From Bacillus nakamurai (lineage in GTDB: Bacteria > Bacillota > Bacilli > Bacillales > Bacillaceae): a stretch of 59,687 bases of DNA. The notes under the pieces were generated by a model. The model searched no databases, was not told the DNA's origin, and saw nothing but the letters and a program-made list of their open reading frames with translations. The position numbers and the translations under genes are program-made. Positions 36,744 through 45,297 of this stretch are shown one piece after another; position 1 is the stretch's first letter, and every line of letters starts with the position of its first letter. The DNA is taken from contig NZ_LSAZ01000020.1 of the NCBI RefSeq assembly GCF_001584325.1, positions 1 to 59,687 on the forward strand, read 5' to 3'.

Positions 36744-37856
36744 ATGAAAAAGCAAAGAATCGTTGTGAAAATCGGGAGCAGTTCGCTCACCAACAGTAAC
36801 GGTAGTATTGATGAAGCAAAAATAAAGGAGCATGTTGAAGCCATCGCTTTGTTAAAGCAGGAAGGCCATGAAATGATCCTCATTACGTCCGGCGCCGTAG
36901 CTGCGGGCTTTTCTGCCCTCGGCTACCCGTCGCGCCCCGTTACGATTAAAGGGAAGCAAGCCGCGGCTGCGGTCGGTCAAACACTTTTAATGCAGCAATA
37001 TATGAGCCAATTAAAAAGGTACGGCCTTACTCCGGCACAAATCCTATTGACGAGAATTGATTTCTCAAAAAGAGAGCGGTATCGAAATGCGTATGCGACG
37101 ATCATGGAATTATTGGAGCGGGGAGTTGTGCCGATCATTAATGAGAATGATTCCACTTCAGTTGAAGAGCTGACCTTCGGCGATAATGACATGCTGTCAG
37201 CGCTTGTGAGCGGATTGATACATGCGGACCAATTGATGATTCTTACTGACATTAACGGGCTTTACGATGCCAATCCGAATGAACATCCGGACGCAAAACG
37301 GTTTGATTATTTGGATGAGATTACGCCTGAATTGCTCGGTTACGCCGGCTCGGCCGGGTCAAAGGTCGGCACGGGGGGCATGAAATCAAAACTTCTCGCT
37401 GCCCAGACCGCATTGTCCCTCGGGGTTAAGGTGTTTATCGGAACCGGGAGCGGAAGAGAAAAGCTAAGCGCCATTTTAAACGGAAATGGAGACGGCACAT
37501 ATATCGGCGACAAAGAGTTATCCTCAGTGAATAATACGCGGCAATGGATCATGTTTCATTCTCCGATATCCGGGGAAATCATTATTGATGGAGGAGCGGA
37601 GCAGGCGATGCTTCATAATGGCAGCAGCCTCCTTCCGGCCGGCGTCGCCGATGTCCGCGGCCATTTCCCGAAAGGGGCCGTGGTGGAAGTCAGAGGGCCC
37701 GGCGGCATCATCGGCAAAGGACAGACGCATTACTCATCCGATCAGATTATGAAAGTAAGAGGGAAGCGAAGCGATCAGCTTAATGAGATGAAACAAGTTG
37801 AAGTGATTCATAGAGACGACTGGGTGAATTTATTTGACGAGGGGGAAAATACATGA
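36744..37856 (+). CDS. proB: Glutamate 5-kinase ProB
   Basis: A 370-residue enzyme: amino acid kinase domain (residues 1-255, with [20 protein letters not shown] and [11 protein letters not shown]) and C-terminal PUA domain (about residues 275-355). It phosphorylates glutamate in the first step of proline synthesis and is feedback inhibited by proline in relatives. The start at 36744 follows GGAGGAG. It overlaps proA by four bases (ATGA). Control is by the T-box leader upstream. Confidence 0.95.
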   Translation: MKKQRIVVKIGSSSLTNSNGSIDEAKIKEHVEAIALLKQEGHEMILITSGAVAAGFSALGYPSRPVTIKGKQAAAAVGQTLLMQQYMSQLKRYGLTPAQILLTRIDFSKRERYRNAYATIMELLERGVVPIINENDSTSVEELTFGDNDMLSALVSGLIHADQLMILTDINGLYDANPNEHPDAKRFDYLDEITPELLGYAGSAGSKVGTGGMKSKLLAAQTALSLGVKVFIGTGSGREKLSAILNGNGDGTYIGDKELSSVNNTRQWIMFHSPISGEIIIDGGAEQAMLHNGSSLLPAGVADVRGHFPKGAVVEVRGPGGIIGKGQTHYSSDQIMKVRGKRSDQLNEMKQVEVIHRDDWVNLFDEGENT

Positions 37857-39100
37857 GTGAAGTATTGCAAAAAGCGGCTTTGGCAAAAGAAGCGGCCGCT
37901 GAAATGGTCATGAAAACGACGGCTGAAAAAAACGAAGCGCTGCAATTCATTGCAGACGGACTCAGAAACGAACGCCAATTGATTTTAACAGAAAATCAAA
38001 AAGATATTGAAGAAGGGAAAAAGAAAGGGCTGACACCTGACATTATCGACAGGCTGACCCTTGATGAGAAACGCCTTCTCGACATAGCGGACGCGGTGGA
38101 ATTATTAATCGGGCTTAAAGACCCCGTCGGCGAATCATTGGAAACCATTCAAAAAGAGAACGGCTTATCCATCGAAAAAATCCGCGTGCCGCTCGGAGTC
38201 GTAGGCATGATTTATGAAGCCAGACCTAACGTAACCGTCGATGCGGCCACACTTTGCTTAAAAACAGGAAACGCGGTTGTGCTGCGGGGGAGTTCGTCAG
38301 CTATCCACAGCAACAAGGCGCTTGTCAGTGTGATGAAACGGGCGCTCGGGCTTTCAAAGCTTCCGATCGATGCGATTCAGCTTATCGAAGATACAAGCAA
38401 AGAAACAGCGAAACAGCTTTTTACATTAAATGACGGATTGGATGTATTAATCCCGCGCGGCGGCAAAAATCTGATTGATCTGGTGGTCAGAGAATCAACG
38501 GTGCCCGTGTTAGAAACCGGAGCGGGGAACTGCCACGTATACATAGATGAATCAGCAGATCCAAAAATGGCAAGTGAGGTCGTGATCAACGCCAAAACAC
38601 AGAGGCCATCCGTTTGTAATGCGATTGAATCTCTTTTGATTCATGAAAACTGGGCGAAAGAGCACGGTTTAGAGCTATTGGACCAGCTTGTAAAAGCAGG
38701 AGTGGAGCTTCGGGGAGATCACGTCATATGCGAATTGCAGTCGGAAGCGAAACAAGCCGAAGAGGCCGATTGGGGAGCGGAGTATCTGGCGCCGATTCTC
38801 AGTGTGAAAACAGTGCCGGACGTCCGGGAGGCAGTCCGCCATATCCAGCAATACGGCACAAACCATTCAGAAGCCATTCTGACTGAAAATAACGAAAACG
38901 CGGCCTATTTCCAGACGGCCGTCGATGCTGCCGCTGTATATCACAATGCATCTACCCGATTTACAGACGGCTTTGAATTCGGATACGGAGCCGAAATCGG
39001 CATCAGCACGCAAAAACTCCATGCGAGAGGACCGATGGGGCTGCCTGCGTTAACTTCAACAAAGATCATCATAAAAGGAAACGGACAAATCCGTGTGTAA
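37853..39100 (+). CDS. proA: Gamma-glutamyl phosphate reductase ProA
   Basis: A 415-residue aldehyde dehydrogenase-fold enzyme. NADPH-binding features include [20 protein letters not shown], and the catalytic Cys lies in the family motif [13 protein letters not shown]. It reduces gamma-glutamyl phosphate to glutamate semialdehyde, which cyclises to pyrroline-5-carboxylate, the substrate of ProG/ProI. It forms the T-box operon with proB and has its own terminator. Confidence 0.95.
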   Translation: MSEVLQKAALAKEAAAEMVMKTTAEKNEALQFIADGLRNERQLILTENQKDIEEGKKKGLTPDIIDRLTLDEKRLLDIADAVELLIGLKDPVGESLETIQKENGLSIEKIRVPLGVVGMIYEARPNVTVDAATLCLKTGNAVVLRGSSSAIHSNKALVSVMKRALGLSKLPIDAIQLIEDTSKETAKQLFTLNDGLDVLIPRGGKNLIDLVVRESTVPVLETGAGNCHVYIDESADPKMASEVVINAKTQRPSVCNAIESLLIHENWAKEHGLELLDQLVKAGVELRGDHVICELQSEAKQAEEADWGAEYLAPILSVKTVPDVREAVRHIQQYGTNHSEAILTENNENAAYFQTAVDAAAVYHNASTRFTDGFEFGYGAEIGISTQKLHARGPMGLPALTSTKIIIKGNGQIRV

Positions 39101-39106
39101 CCGTTT

Positions 39107-39140
39107 AAAGCTTATCCCTCTTAAGGGGTAAGCTTTTTTT
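39107..39140 (+). terminator. Terminator after proA
   Basis: AAGCTTATCCC (39108-39118) pairs with GGGGTAAGCTT (39124-39134), followed by T residues. Confidence 0.8.
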
Positions 39141-39217
39141 CATCATACGGAAAGATTGACGGCTCTATTTTAATTGTGAACAATTTAATGGTATAAAATA
39201 TATTAGGGGTGAATCTT

Positions 39218-39643
39218 ATGACAAAACCATTATTTACTGCAACAGTATCAGCCGCCGGCGGAAGAGAAGGAAAAGTAATGTCATCTGACGGAGTGCTGAA
39301 TCTTGATGTCGCAATGCCGGGAACGCCGCGTGCGAAACAGCTGGAACATGCCACAAACCCTGAACAGCTGTTTGCTGCCGGATATTCGGCCTGCTTTGAC
39401 AGTGCCCTTCAGCTTGTAGCCAGAAAAGAGCGCCTGAAGATTGAAACAGAAGTCACAGCCCGCGTAAGTTTATTAAAAGATGAAGCGGATCAAGGCTATA
39501 AACTCGGCGTCACCCTGGAGGTCAAAGCATCCGGTATTGATAAAGAGGATCTGGAAACACCTATCCAAAAAGCCCACGGTGTCTGCCCATATTCAAAAGC
39601 GACAGCCGGGAATATCGAAGTGAAGCTTCAAGCAGCAGAATAA
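39218..39643 (+). CDS. ohrA: Organic hydroperoxide resistance protein OhrA
   Basis: A 141-residue OsmC/Ohr-family thiol peroxidase. The two catalytic cysteines are Cys59 (AAGYSACFDSAL) and Cys123 (GVCPYSKAT), separated by the usual distance. It reduces fatty acid and other organic hydroperoxides using lipoylated proteins. In B. subtilis ohrA is the gene directly repressed by OhrR, which lies convergently next to it here. ATG 39218 is chosen; GTG 39209 sits in the ribosome binding site AGGGGTGA. Confidence 0.94.
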   Translation: MTKPLFTATVSAAGGREGKVMSSDGVLNLDVAMPGTPRAKQLEHATNPEQLFAAGYSACFDSALQLVARKERLKIETEVTARVSLLKDEADQGYKLGVTLEVKASGIDKEDLETPIQKAHGVCPYSKATAGNIEVKLQAAE

Positions 39644-39681
39644 AAAAATGAGGATGCCTGACGGAGGGCATCCTCATTTTA
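39642..39681. terminator. Bidirectional terminator between ohrA and ohrR
   Basis: ATGAGGATGCC (39648-39658) pairs perfectly with GGCATCCTCAT (39667-39677), with A7 before and T residues after. Confidence 0.85.
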
Positions 39682-40120
39682 TGCGGTGCAATGTTTTCAG
39701 CAGCTCATAAAGGGAGCACTTTAACTGCTTTAATTCCTCTTCAGAACGTCCCGTCTGCTCCAGCATAACAACGGGAATATCTGCCGCAGTTGCTTGTAAA
39801 GCTCGTCCTTCATCCGTCAGCCGGATGGTGACGGAGCGTTCATCCTCTGCCGATCTTTTTCTCATAATGATTCCGCGCTGCTCCATCCGCTTGAGCATGG
39901 GAGTGAGGGTTCCGGAATCCAAATACAGGAGCTCACCCATCCGTTTTACATTCAGCTCCTCATGTTCCCATAATAAAAGCAGGGCCAAATATTGCGGATA
40001 GGTCACATTCAGCTTATCAAGAAGGGGTTTATACCTTTTCGTCATTTCCCTTGAGCTTGCATACAGCAAAAAACAAAGCTGATTCTCCAGTTTCATATGT
40101 TCGAATTCTTTTTCTGCCAT
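39674..40120 (-). CDS. ohrR: Organic peroxide-sensing MarR-family repressor OhrR
   Basis: A 148-residue MarR-family winged-helix repressor. The single peroxide-sensing Cys is Cys16 in KLENQLCFLLYASSREMTK, equivalent to Cys15 of B. subtilis OhrR; the DNA-binding domain (MGELLYLDSGTLTPMLKRME) and the wing with DERSVTIRLT are intact. Oxidation of the Cys releases it from the ohrA promoter. It lies between ohrA and ohrB, as in B. subtilis. Confidence 0.94.
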   Translation of the reverse strand: MAEKEFEHMKLENQLCFLLYASSREMTKRYKPLLDKLNVTYPQYLALLLLWEHEELNVKRMGELLYLDSGTLTPMLKRMEQRGIIMRKRSAEDERSVTIRLTDEGRALQATAADIPVVMLEQTGRSEEELKQLKCSLYELLKTLHRIK

Positions 40121-40251
40121 GATTTCACCAACTCTTTGTTAACGTTACTCCTATTGTATCCGAAAAATGGCCTATTTCCTATTCCTATCATGTTTAAAAA
40201 TATATACATGGGTAATATAAACAATAAGTACAATGAGGAGGCTGATAACAA

Positions 40252-40656
40252 ATGGCACTATTTACTTCAAAAGCGACCGCAGTCGGCGGACGGGCAGGAC
40301 ATATCAAATCAGATGACGGCGTGCTTGATTTTAATGTCGTCATGCCGAATGAAAAAAAAGACGGAGATACCGGAACAAACCCTGAACAGCTTTTCGCAGC
40401 GGGGTATGCCGCTTGTTTCGGAGGAGCGCTTGAGCTCGCCGCCAAAAAACATAAAATCGACATGAAATCCGAAATCGAAGGACAAGTCAGCCTCATGAAG
40501 GATGAAAGCGACGGCGGATTTAAAATCGGTGTAACGCTCGTCATTGACACAAAAGGGCTGGATAAAGAAACAGCACAGAAACTTGTCCAGGCTGCTCACG
40601 AGTTCTGCCCATACTCAAAGGCAACAAGGGAAATATCGATGTCAAACTTGAGCTGA
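40252..40656 (+). CDS. ohrB: Organic hydroperoxide resistance protein OhrB, altered C-terminus
   Basis: A 134-residue Ohr-type peroxidase, second paralogue; in B. subtilis ohrB is under sigma-B. Catalytic Cys55 (GYAACFGGAL) and Cys119 (EFCPYSKAT) are present. The last eight residues (REISMSNLS region) do not match the family; adding one G to the GGG at 40628-40630 would give RGNIDVKLELK and a stop at 40659-40661, the normal ending. So a single-base loss at the 3' end replaces only the tail, and the active site should remain. Confidence 0.9.
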   Translation: MALFTSKATAVGGRAGHIKSDDGVLDFNVVMPNEKKDGDTGTNPEQLFAAGYAACFGGALELAAKKHKIDMKSEIEGQVSLMKDESDGGFKIGVTLVIDTKGLDKETAQKLVQAAHEFCPYSKATREISMSNLS

Positions 40657-40673
40657 AATAAAACTGACAAACA

Positions 40674-40702
40674 TCCCGGATCAGATGTCCGGGATGTTTT
40701 TT
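40674..40702 (+). terminator. Terminator after ohrB
   Basis: ACATCCCGGA (40672-40681) pairs with TCCGGGATGT (40689-40698), followed by T6. Confidence 0.8.
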
Positions 40703-40745
40703 AATGACGAAAACATCAGTAATGATCTCTTCTCTCGCGGAATAA

Positions 40746-40770
40746 GAATAATATATAGCTCATACACCAT
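40746..40770 (+). promoter_or_regulatory. Candidate sporulation promoter (sigma-E/sigma-K type)
   Basis: CATACACCA (40761-40769) resembles the mother-cell -10 (CATACAnT for sigma-E, CATAnnnTA for sigma-K), with an AT-rich -35 region about 14 bp upstream. It precedes the DP-repeat spore-surface gene by about 20 bp. Match is partial. Confidence 0.4.
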
Positions 40771-40790
40771 GAGAAACGAGGGAGAAATCG

Positions 40791-41309
40791 ATGTCTCTTC
40801 CAAACATACCGAACATCACCCCCGACGTTACACTCACAAGATGTGAAACCCTGAATCTCCTACTTTCATCCGTGGCAATGGAAGAAATCGGACTATCCCA
40901 TATTTTGCAGGCGGAAGCGGAAAAAATCCAAATATATCTCGACGCTTCCGATGATCCTCCATTCCGGGAATTGTTAGTGTTAAATAGAAGCACAGAACGG
41001 CTCTTGCGCACTGTCATGAAATCACAGCTCTTTTTGCAGACAAAGCTGGAGGATATTATCTATTTGCAGGACTCGGAGATCTGTATGGATCCCCATGATC
41101 CTGATGACCCGGGCGAACCCGATGATCCCTGTGATCCGGACGATCCGCGGGATCCTGAAGAACCCTGTGATCCAGACGATCCTGAAGACCCGTACTTTCC
41201 GAATCCGCCGCCTGATGCTGGTCCGTGCGACGGGCTGTTTTACGGCCGCATTGATTGCTGTGAGTGTGAGGATTGCGGCAGTGAAGAGGACAGAGGGGAG
41301 CGTTCATAA
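40791..41309 (+). CDS. Spore-surface-type protein: leader domain plus acidic Asp-Pro repeat
   Basis: A 172-residue acidic protein. Residues 1-55 (SLPNIPNITPDVTLTR .. LNLLLSSVAMEEIGLSHI) form a domain found in Bacillus spore-surface and collagen-like protein clusters; the same domain begins the collagen-like gene at 43714. Residues 100-140 are an almost pure Asp/Pro/Glu repeat (DPDDPGEPDDPCDPDDP). The C-terminus is cysteine-rich (IDCCECEDCGSEED, residues 154-166). No signal peptide is present, as expected for a mother-cell-made coat protein. The repeat may bind calcium and the cysteines may cross-link. The function is not known; it starts a three-gene operon with the unknown gene and the glycosyltransferase. 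Confidence 0.7.
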   Translation: MSLPNIPNITPDVTLTRCETLNLLLSSVAMEEIGLSHILQAEAEKIQIYLDASDDPPFRELLVLNRSTERLLRTVMKSQLFLQTKLEDIIYLQDSEICMDPHDPDDPGEPDDPCDPDDPRDPEEPCDPDDPEDPYFPNPPPDAGPCDGLFYGRIDCCECEDCGSEEDRGERS

Positions 41310-41331
41310 AATGAGAGGCGGGTGAAACCAG

Positions 41332-41805
41332 ATGCCGTATCAAGAAATGGAAATGGCCCGCAAGACATCGTTCGAAGCGATGCATTGTCTCACAATCGCT
41401 TTGTTAAATATATTAACCATCACAGTCAATAAGAGGGAAAATTCAAACTATAAAGAAGAGATCAGGTTATTTTCCGCATTATGCCGCTGGCAGATGGAAA
41501 CGGGCGGGCGGCTGTATTTAATGATCAGCATGGAAAGGGAGCAGAAGCATATGTATGAGAGGCACTTTCATGAAATGAAAGCAGTTGCGGCCCGCACGAA
41601 AAAATTCATTTCTGAAAGCCCTAGGGAATTTCAGGCGCATCCCATTACGAAACAGGCGATAAGGCTGCTTCAGCAATGGCAGGAACATGAAATAGAAACA
41701 CCTGCTGCACCCGCCGTCAGATGGGTCCGCCCGACAGTCATCACGATGAACGGAACGCCTGGACGGCCTTGGTTCAATCAACAACTCCAAAAACGAGAAA
41801 GGTGA
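41332..41805 (+). CDS. Protein of unknown function in the spore-surface cluster
   Basis: A 157-residue, mostly helical basic protein (MARKTSFEAMHCLTIALL near the start and a Gln/Glu-rich segment near residue 125). I do not recognise a family. It starts 22 bp after the DP-repeat gene and ends just before the glycosyltransferase, so the three are likely co-transcribed. The Pro-rich tail (TPGRPWFNQQLQKRER) is unusual. It may be a chaperone or adaptor for the operon's spore protein, but that is only a positional guess. Confidence 0.6.
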   Translation: MPYQEMEMARKTSFEAMHCLTIALLNILTITVNKRENSNYKEEIRLFSALCRWQMETGGRLYLMISMEREQKHMYERHFHEMKAVAARTKKFISESPREFQAHPITKQAIRLLQQWQEHEIETPAAPAVRWVRPTVITMNGTPGRPWFNQQLQKRER

Positions 41806-41809
41806 GAAA

Positions 41810-43032
41810 ATGAGCGGAAATCCGGAGCGAAAGCTGACTCTTTGCATGATTGTGAAAAACGAAGAACGCCATATTTCCCGTTGTTTATCAAGTGTACAAG
41901 ACATCACGGATGATATCGTTATCGTAGAAACGGGGTCACAGGACCATACAAAAGCCATTTGCAGAAGCTTTAATGCCAAAGTGTTTGACTTTGAATGGGA
42001 GAATGACTTTTCAAAGGCGAGAAATTATGGCCTGCAGCATGCCGAGGGAGATTGGATTTTAATGTTAGACGCTGACGAGGAGCTCGATCAGGAGACGGGC
42101 AGCTTTTTAACCTCGCTGCTGCATGACGAATTGCCAAGCCGCGGCCTCTTAAAAATCGTAAATTATACGGGGAAGCAATTAGACGACAACGAAGCGTTTG
42201 AAACCATGCAGCCAAGGCTGTTCAGGAATGGCCAAGGCCTTTATTATCAAGGCAGAATACACGAAATATCACATCAGCCAATGAGGAAGATAACAAAGCT
42301 TTTTTTACCCTGCCTTGTGCGGTTCATCACTATGGCTACTTGGAGCAAGAAGAAAAAGTGAAGTAAAAACATAAACGGAACATCAGCATCTTAAATGAAG
42401 AGCTTTCGCAGGAAAATCCCGATCCTTGGCTTGTCTATCATTTGGCAAGTGAATGCTATAGAATAAAAGATTATGAAAAAGCGCTGCACCTTGTCAACGG
42501 CTCGATTTTTCAGTTTTTAAGTGAAAAACGGATGCCCCCATCTCTCTTATATTATTTAAAATATACGATTTTACTTGAGCTGAAAAGATATGAAGAGGCG
42601 GAGCAGGGAATTGATAAAGTGCTGAGGCTGTATCCTGATTACAGTAATATTCACTATTATAAAGGCCTTGTTTTATTCCATCTTAAAAAGTACCGGGCAG
42701 CGATAAAAGCATTTGAAAGCGGAACACAGATTCAAGAAGCAAACGCGGGACACCTTATTTTAAAAGGAGCAGCTGATTTCAGGGCTTTTTATTATATCGC
42801 AATGTGTCATGCTGAATTAAATCATGAGATGACGGCCATCGCTTACGCCAAAAAATCTGTAAAAGCCAATCCGCAATTCAAACCGGCGCAAGCGCTATTG
42901 TCTCAATTAAAAAAGGATCAGCGGACAAACGCCTGCATCTTCCGTCAGGACAAACGGATAATGTTTAAAGCCGCCCCGGCACTGCCTCCGAGCAGCGTCG
43001 CTGCACCCAATAATCCGAACAGCTGCAGCTGA
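41810..43032 (+). pseudogene. Broken GT2 glycosyltransferase with TPR domain
   Basis: The first part (from 41810) is a GT2 catalytic domain of the SunS/TPR-GT type: LTLCMIVKNEERHISRCL, VETGSQDHT and the LDADEEL metal-binding motif. The frame is lost at about 42278-42282 (one base missing in CCAATG; adding an A gives PNEEDNKAFFTLPCAVHHYG) and then meets an in-frame TAA at 42364-42366. The same reading frame continues from about 42370 with TPR-like helices (DPWLVYHLASECYRIKDYEK, HYYKGLVLFHLKKYRAAIKA). Two lesions suggest real inactivation. An intact version would be about 410 residues and could glycosylate a spore-surface protein. The last 88 bp overlap the end of the collagen-like gene on the other strand. 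Confidence 0.75.
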
Positions 43033-43714
43033 ATTGTACTTCCGGCAGTCAAGGTAACAATAAAGGAGTTATTAAAGTTTGCCAAAGATGCGACTGGAGC
43101 AATAATTGAACTTGTAAATGCTGTGCCGTTAATTAAAACGCGTGAGCTTACAAGTAAGCCGGCTGTTAAATTGATCTGGTAAGAGATATAATATCTCCCT
43201 GCCGGTCCGACAGTAAATACAGTGTTTGCAGCATTAACTGTAATATCAGCAGAAAGGTTCTGGTCATTTGGCAAGGAAAGGGTTGTGCCTCCGACAACAA
43301 CTGCGACGATACCGCCTCCCGTGTTACTTGCAAAAGCAGAAGTTGCGTTTAGAATGGCTCCTGTGATGCCGGTCGGTCCAGTGACCCCTGTGGCTCCTGT
43401 GATCCCTGTATCGCCCGTCGGCCCAGCCAGTGTAGGAATATTTGAGATACTGTCCAATTTCGATCCGAGAAGCAGCTCCTGTTTCATTAAGCTGTCAAGC
43501 GTATCGCGGACGTTCTCATTCAAGTTGAGAATATCGGCAAGGCTGGATGTCGGTCCCGTTAATCCGGGAAGAGTTCCGAGCGCGTATTGTATTTTTTCCC
43601 CTTCTGGGCCATTCCCAGCTCTTCCATAGCGATAGATGAAAGCAGAAGATTAATGGTATCGTCTCTTGAAAGTGTAACGACAGGAGTGATATTAGGCAAA
43701 TTAGGCTGTGACAC
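42945..43714 (-). pseudogene. Broken collagen-like (BclA-type) spore-surface protein
   Basis: The frame from GTG 43714 (AAGGAGG six bases upstream) encodes the leader domain SQPNLPNITPVVTLSRDDTI .. SIAMEELGMA, then frameshifts: about 13 bases seem missing where the paralogue at 40791 has HILQA. The rest (42945-43523) carries ENVRDTLDSLMKQELLLGSK, about seven Gly-X-Thr triplets (GPT, GDT, GIT, GAT, GVT, GPT, GIT) and a C-terminal BclA-C/TNF-like trimer domain of about 130 residues. Collagen-like glycoproteins of this kind form hair-like fibres on spores. The triplet part is short compared with B. cereus BclA. In its present form the gene cannot give a full protein unless the lesion is an artefact. 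Confidence 0.75.
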
Positions 43715-43847
43715 AATGTCCCTCCTTATAAATTAATATGGGATCACTCAAGTTTCGTAGAGTTAAAAAGGATACCGATCAAGCAAAAAAAATCAGTACT
43801 GTATAAGTATATTCATTTGTTCTGTCCATGTTTCTGGATTTATTACC

Positions 43848-44196
43848 TTAATTAACCGATTTTACATTTTGAAAAACCTGCCGTTTCAGCAGTTTTCTAG
43901 AGTCAATATACTTTTTTTCGGCAAACGATTTCCAAGCGGTAACAGGAGCTGAATGTTCAGAAAGGCTCACTTGATAAAAAGGATCATTCATTCTGATGTC
44001 TGTTTTTCTATTTCATCGTATATAAAAGAGTCATCAAAGCCTGCATCAGCGGCTGAAGGCATAATAAACCGCATTGGACCTTGCCAAATAAATAGTGCCT
44101 AAACACATAGGGCAAGGTTCGCAGCTCGTGTAAATCACACAATCGTCAAGCTGATAAGAGACAAGCGCCCTGCATGCATTTCGGATCGCCGTAACT
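43848..44196 (-). pseudogene. guaD: guaD, distal (3') fragment
   Basis: On the minus strand this piece begins at the direct repeat with VTAIRNACRALVSYQLDDC, and contains the zinc-binding TSCEPCPMCLG motif of guanine deaminase. Two further indels follow: one after NAVYYA (an expected short stretch is missing), and one near TSE/MND before PFYQVSLSEH. The true end of the protein is near SFAEKK. It cannot be translated as one frame, so it has decayed after separation from its 5' half at 47162-47343. Confidence 0.85.
44182..44196 (+). repeat. Left 15-bp direct repeat of the guaD island
   Basis: CGGATCGCCGTAACT. The identical sequence lies at 47162-47176; both belong to the guaD codons for EVTAIR. 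Confidence 0.9.
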
Positions 44197-44215
44197 CATC
44201 TAAATGAGTTTTTTT
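44193..44215 (+). terminator. Small hairpin at the left end of the island
   Basis: AACTCAT-CTAA-ATGAGTT followed by TTTTT. It starts in the direct repeat and could end transcription moving rightward into the island. Confidence 0.5.
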
Positions 44216-44372
44216 ATCATAAGAGCCCTATCTTCTTTCCAAAATTAAATAGTTTTGTTAAAGTATAATTTGCTATTGCCACTACACAGCACTGTTCCTA
44301 CCTAAAGAGAAACAAACACAAAAACAGTTTTTATCGTGATTATAATTCTGTTATGTTATAGGAATCTTATTA

Positions 44373-44741
44373 TCAAGCAAAAATGCTCTTGTATAAATTG
44401 ATACAGAATGTCCCACTAGTTCCTAATGGTACGCTAATAATTGTAAGAGAAGCAGGGTTATTTACTGATACAGAAATGGAATTTCCCGGTGTTGCAACTA
44501 TTGGGAATATAGTGCCGGAAGTGTCAATAACTTCTGCGCTGATAGTACCAGCAGGGCCCGCATTAAAAATTTCAAATGTTCCCTGAAAGTAATCATTCAC
44601 AGCAGGAGCTACCCATGCTACAAAGCTAGTAGTTCCTGAGACTGGAAGAGGTCCTGTTAAGTTCCCACAAATTTTTTCTTGAAACACTACTCTATTGGGA
44701 CAGCAACAACAATCCAAATTAGATCCTTGAGACCCACACAT
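44373..44741 (-). CDS. Ena-like (DUF3992-type) spore appendage subunit, copy 1
   Basis: A 122-residue protein. Residues 1-20 are a cysteine-rich N-terminal connector (MCGSQGSNLDCCCCPNR), followed by VVFQEKICGN, a beta-sandwich of about 90 residues with WVAPAVNDYFQGTFEIFNAG, and a C-terminal strand with FCINLYKSIFA. This resembles the B. cereus Ena subunits, which also have an N-terminal Cys pair, a conserved (V/I)xQ(D/E)xxC segment and a C-terminal FCxTxRY-like strand; the cysteines cross-link subunits in the fibre. ATG 44741 has AAAGGAG upstream. It is 25 bp after copy 2, in the same operon. Confidence 0.75.
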   Translation of the reverse strand: MCGSQGSNLDCCCCPNRVVFQEKICGNLTGPLPVSGTTSFVAWVAPAVNDYFQGTFEIFNAGPAGTISAEVIDTSGTIFPIVATPGNSISVSVNNPASLTIISVPLGTSGTFCINLYKSIFA

Positions 44742-44766
44742 TATACATTTCTCCTTTATATAATTT

Positions 44767-45090
44767 TTATCCAAATACTCTTTTATATAGTGTGATACAC
44801 CATTTTCCAGTTGATCCAGTAGATACAATGCCCAAGACAGTCGGATTATTAACCGATATGGTTTGACTATTTCCGGCAGGAACGGTAAAATTCGGACCGC
44901 CATTTTGGACGGCAAAAGCTACCGGATTTGGCCCAGCATTAAAAACCTCAAAAGTACCTTGAATATAGTCATTCACTGCAGGTGCCGTCCAAACCACTTG
45001 ATCTATATCTCCAAAATTCCCGCAGAGTTCTTCTTGGAAAATCATTGCATTTGGGCAACAGCAACAGCCGTTTCCTTTACTACCGCACAT
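44767..45090 (-). CDS. Ena-like (DUF3992-type) spore appendage subunit, copy 2
   Basis: A 107-residue protein with the same layout: N-connector MCGSKGNGCCCCPN, the segment AMIFQEELCGNFG, core WTAPAVNDYIQGTFEVFNAG, and C-terminal strand GSTGKWCITLYKRVFG. Cysteines are at residues 2, 9-12 and 21, and one in the last strand (KWC), the arrangement needed for inter-subunit disulfides. ATG 45090 is used because a GTG nine bases upstream abuts AGGAG. It is the first gene of the minus-strand pair and diverges from the CotY-Ena fusion gene. Confidence 0.75.
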   Translation of the reverse strand: MCGSKGNGCCCCPNAMIFQEELCGNFGDIDQVVWTAPAVNDYIQGTFEVFNAGPNPVAFAVQNGGPNFTVPAGNSQTISVNNPTVLGIVSTGSTGKWCITLYKRVFG

Positions 45091-45270
45091 ATACTTCACT
45101 CCTGATGATAAGATTTTTATTTATACTTTTATATTTAATGCAGTCTGTATTTATTTGTACATGTTAAGCGCTGAATTTTAAATAAATGGGCTCTCTTTTT
45201 CCTTGCCTAATTTTAATTGGACAACTTCTCAACACAAAATTATAGACATACGCATATGGTATAAAAGCCG
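45091..45270. repeat. Duplicated upstream region, copy A
   Basis: About 180 bp upstream of Ena copy 2 are nearly repeated upstream of Ena copy 3 (46741-46915), including AAGATTTTTATTTATACTTT and CATGTTAAGCGCTGAATTTT. The repeat includes the candidate promoters on both strands. Confidence 0.85.
45253..45261 (+). promoter_or_regulatory. Candidate sigma-K -10 element for the CotY-Ena fusion gene
   Basis: CATATGGTA fits the sigma-K -10 consensus CATAnnnTA exactly; AC-containing bases about 16 bp upstream could be the -35. The position is about 40 bp before the likely start codon. It fits late mother-cell expression. Confidence 0.45.
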
Positions 45271-45297
45271 AAATATATGAAAGGGGTTATAAAGTCA

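Noticed and set aside
36536..36799. Open frames in the proB leader
   Set aside because: The stretch is the T-box RNA with its terminator and shows no ribosome binding site that fits these frames.
41056..41385. Minus-strand Asp/His/Arg-rich frame of 109 codons
   Set aside because: It is only the antisense of the Asp-Pro repeat, whose low complexity removes stop codons on both strands.
43516..43716. Short minus-strand frame before the collagen-like gene
   Set aside because: It is the wrong frame over the leader domain; the correct frame starts at GTG 43714 and gives the recognisable SQPNLPNI sequence before the deletion.
44742..44915. In-frame upstream extension of Ena-like copy 1
   Set aside because: It overlaps the 3' half of copy 2 in another frame; the ATG at 44741 has its own ribosome binding site and gives the same MCGS start as the paralogues.
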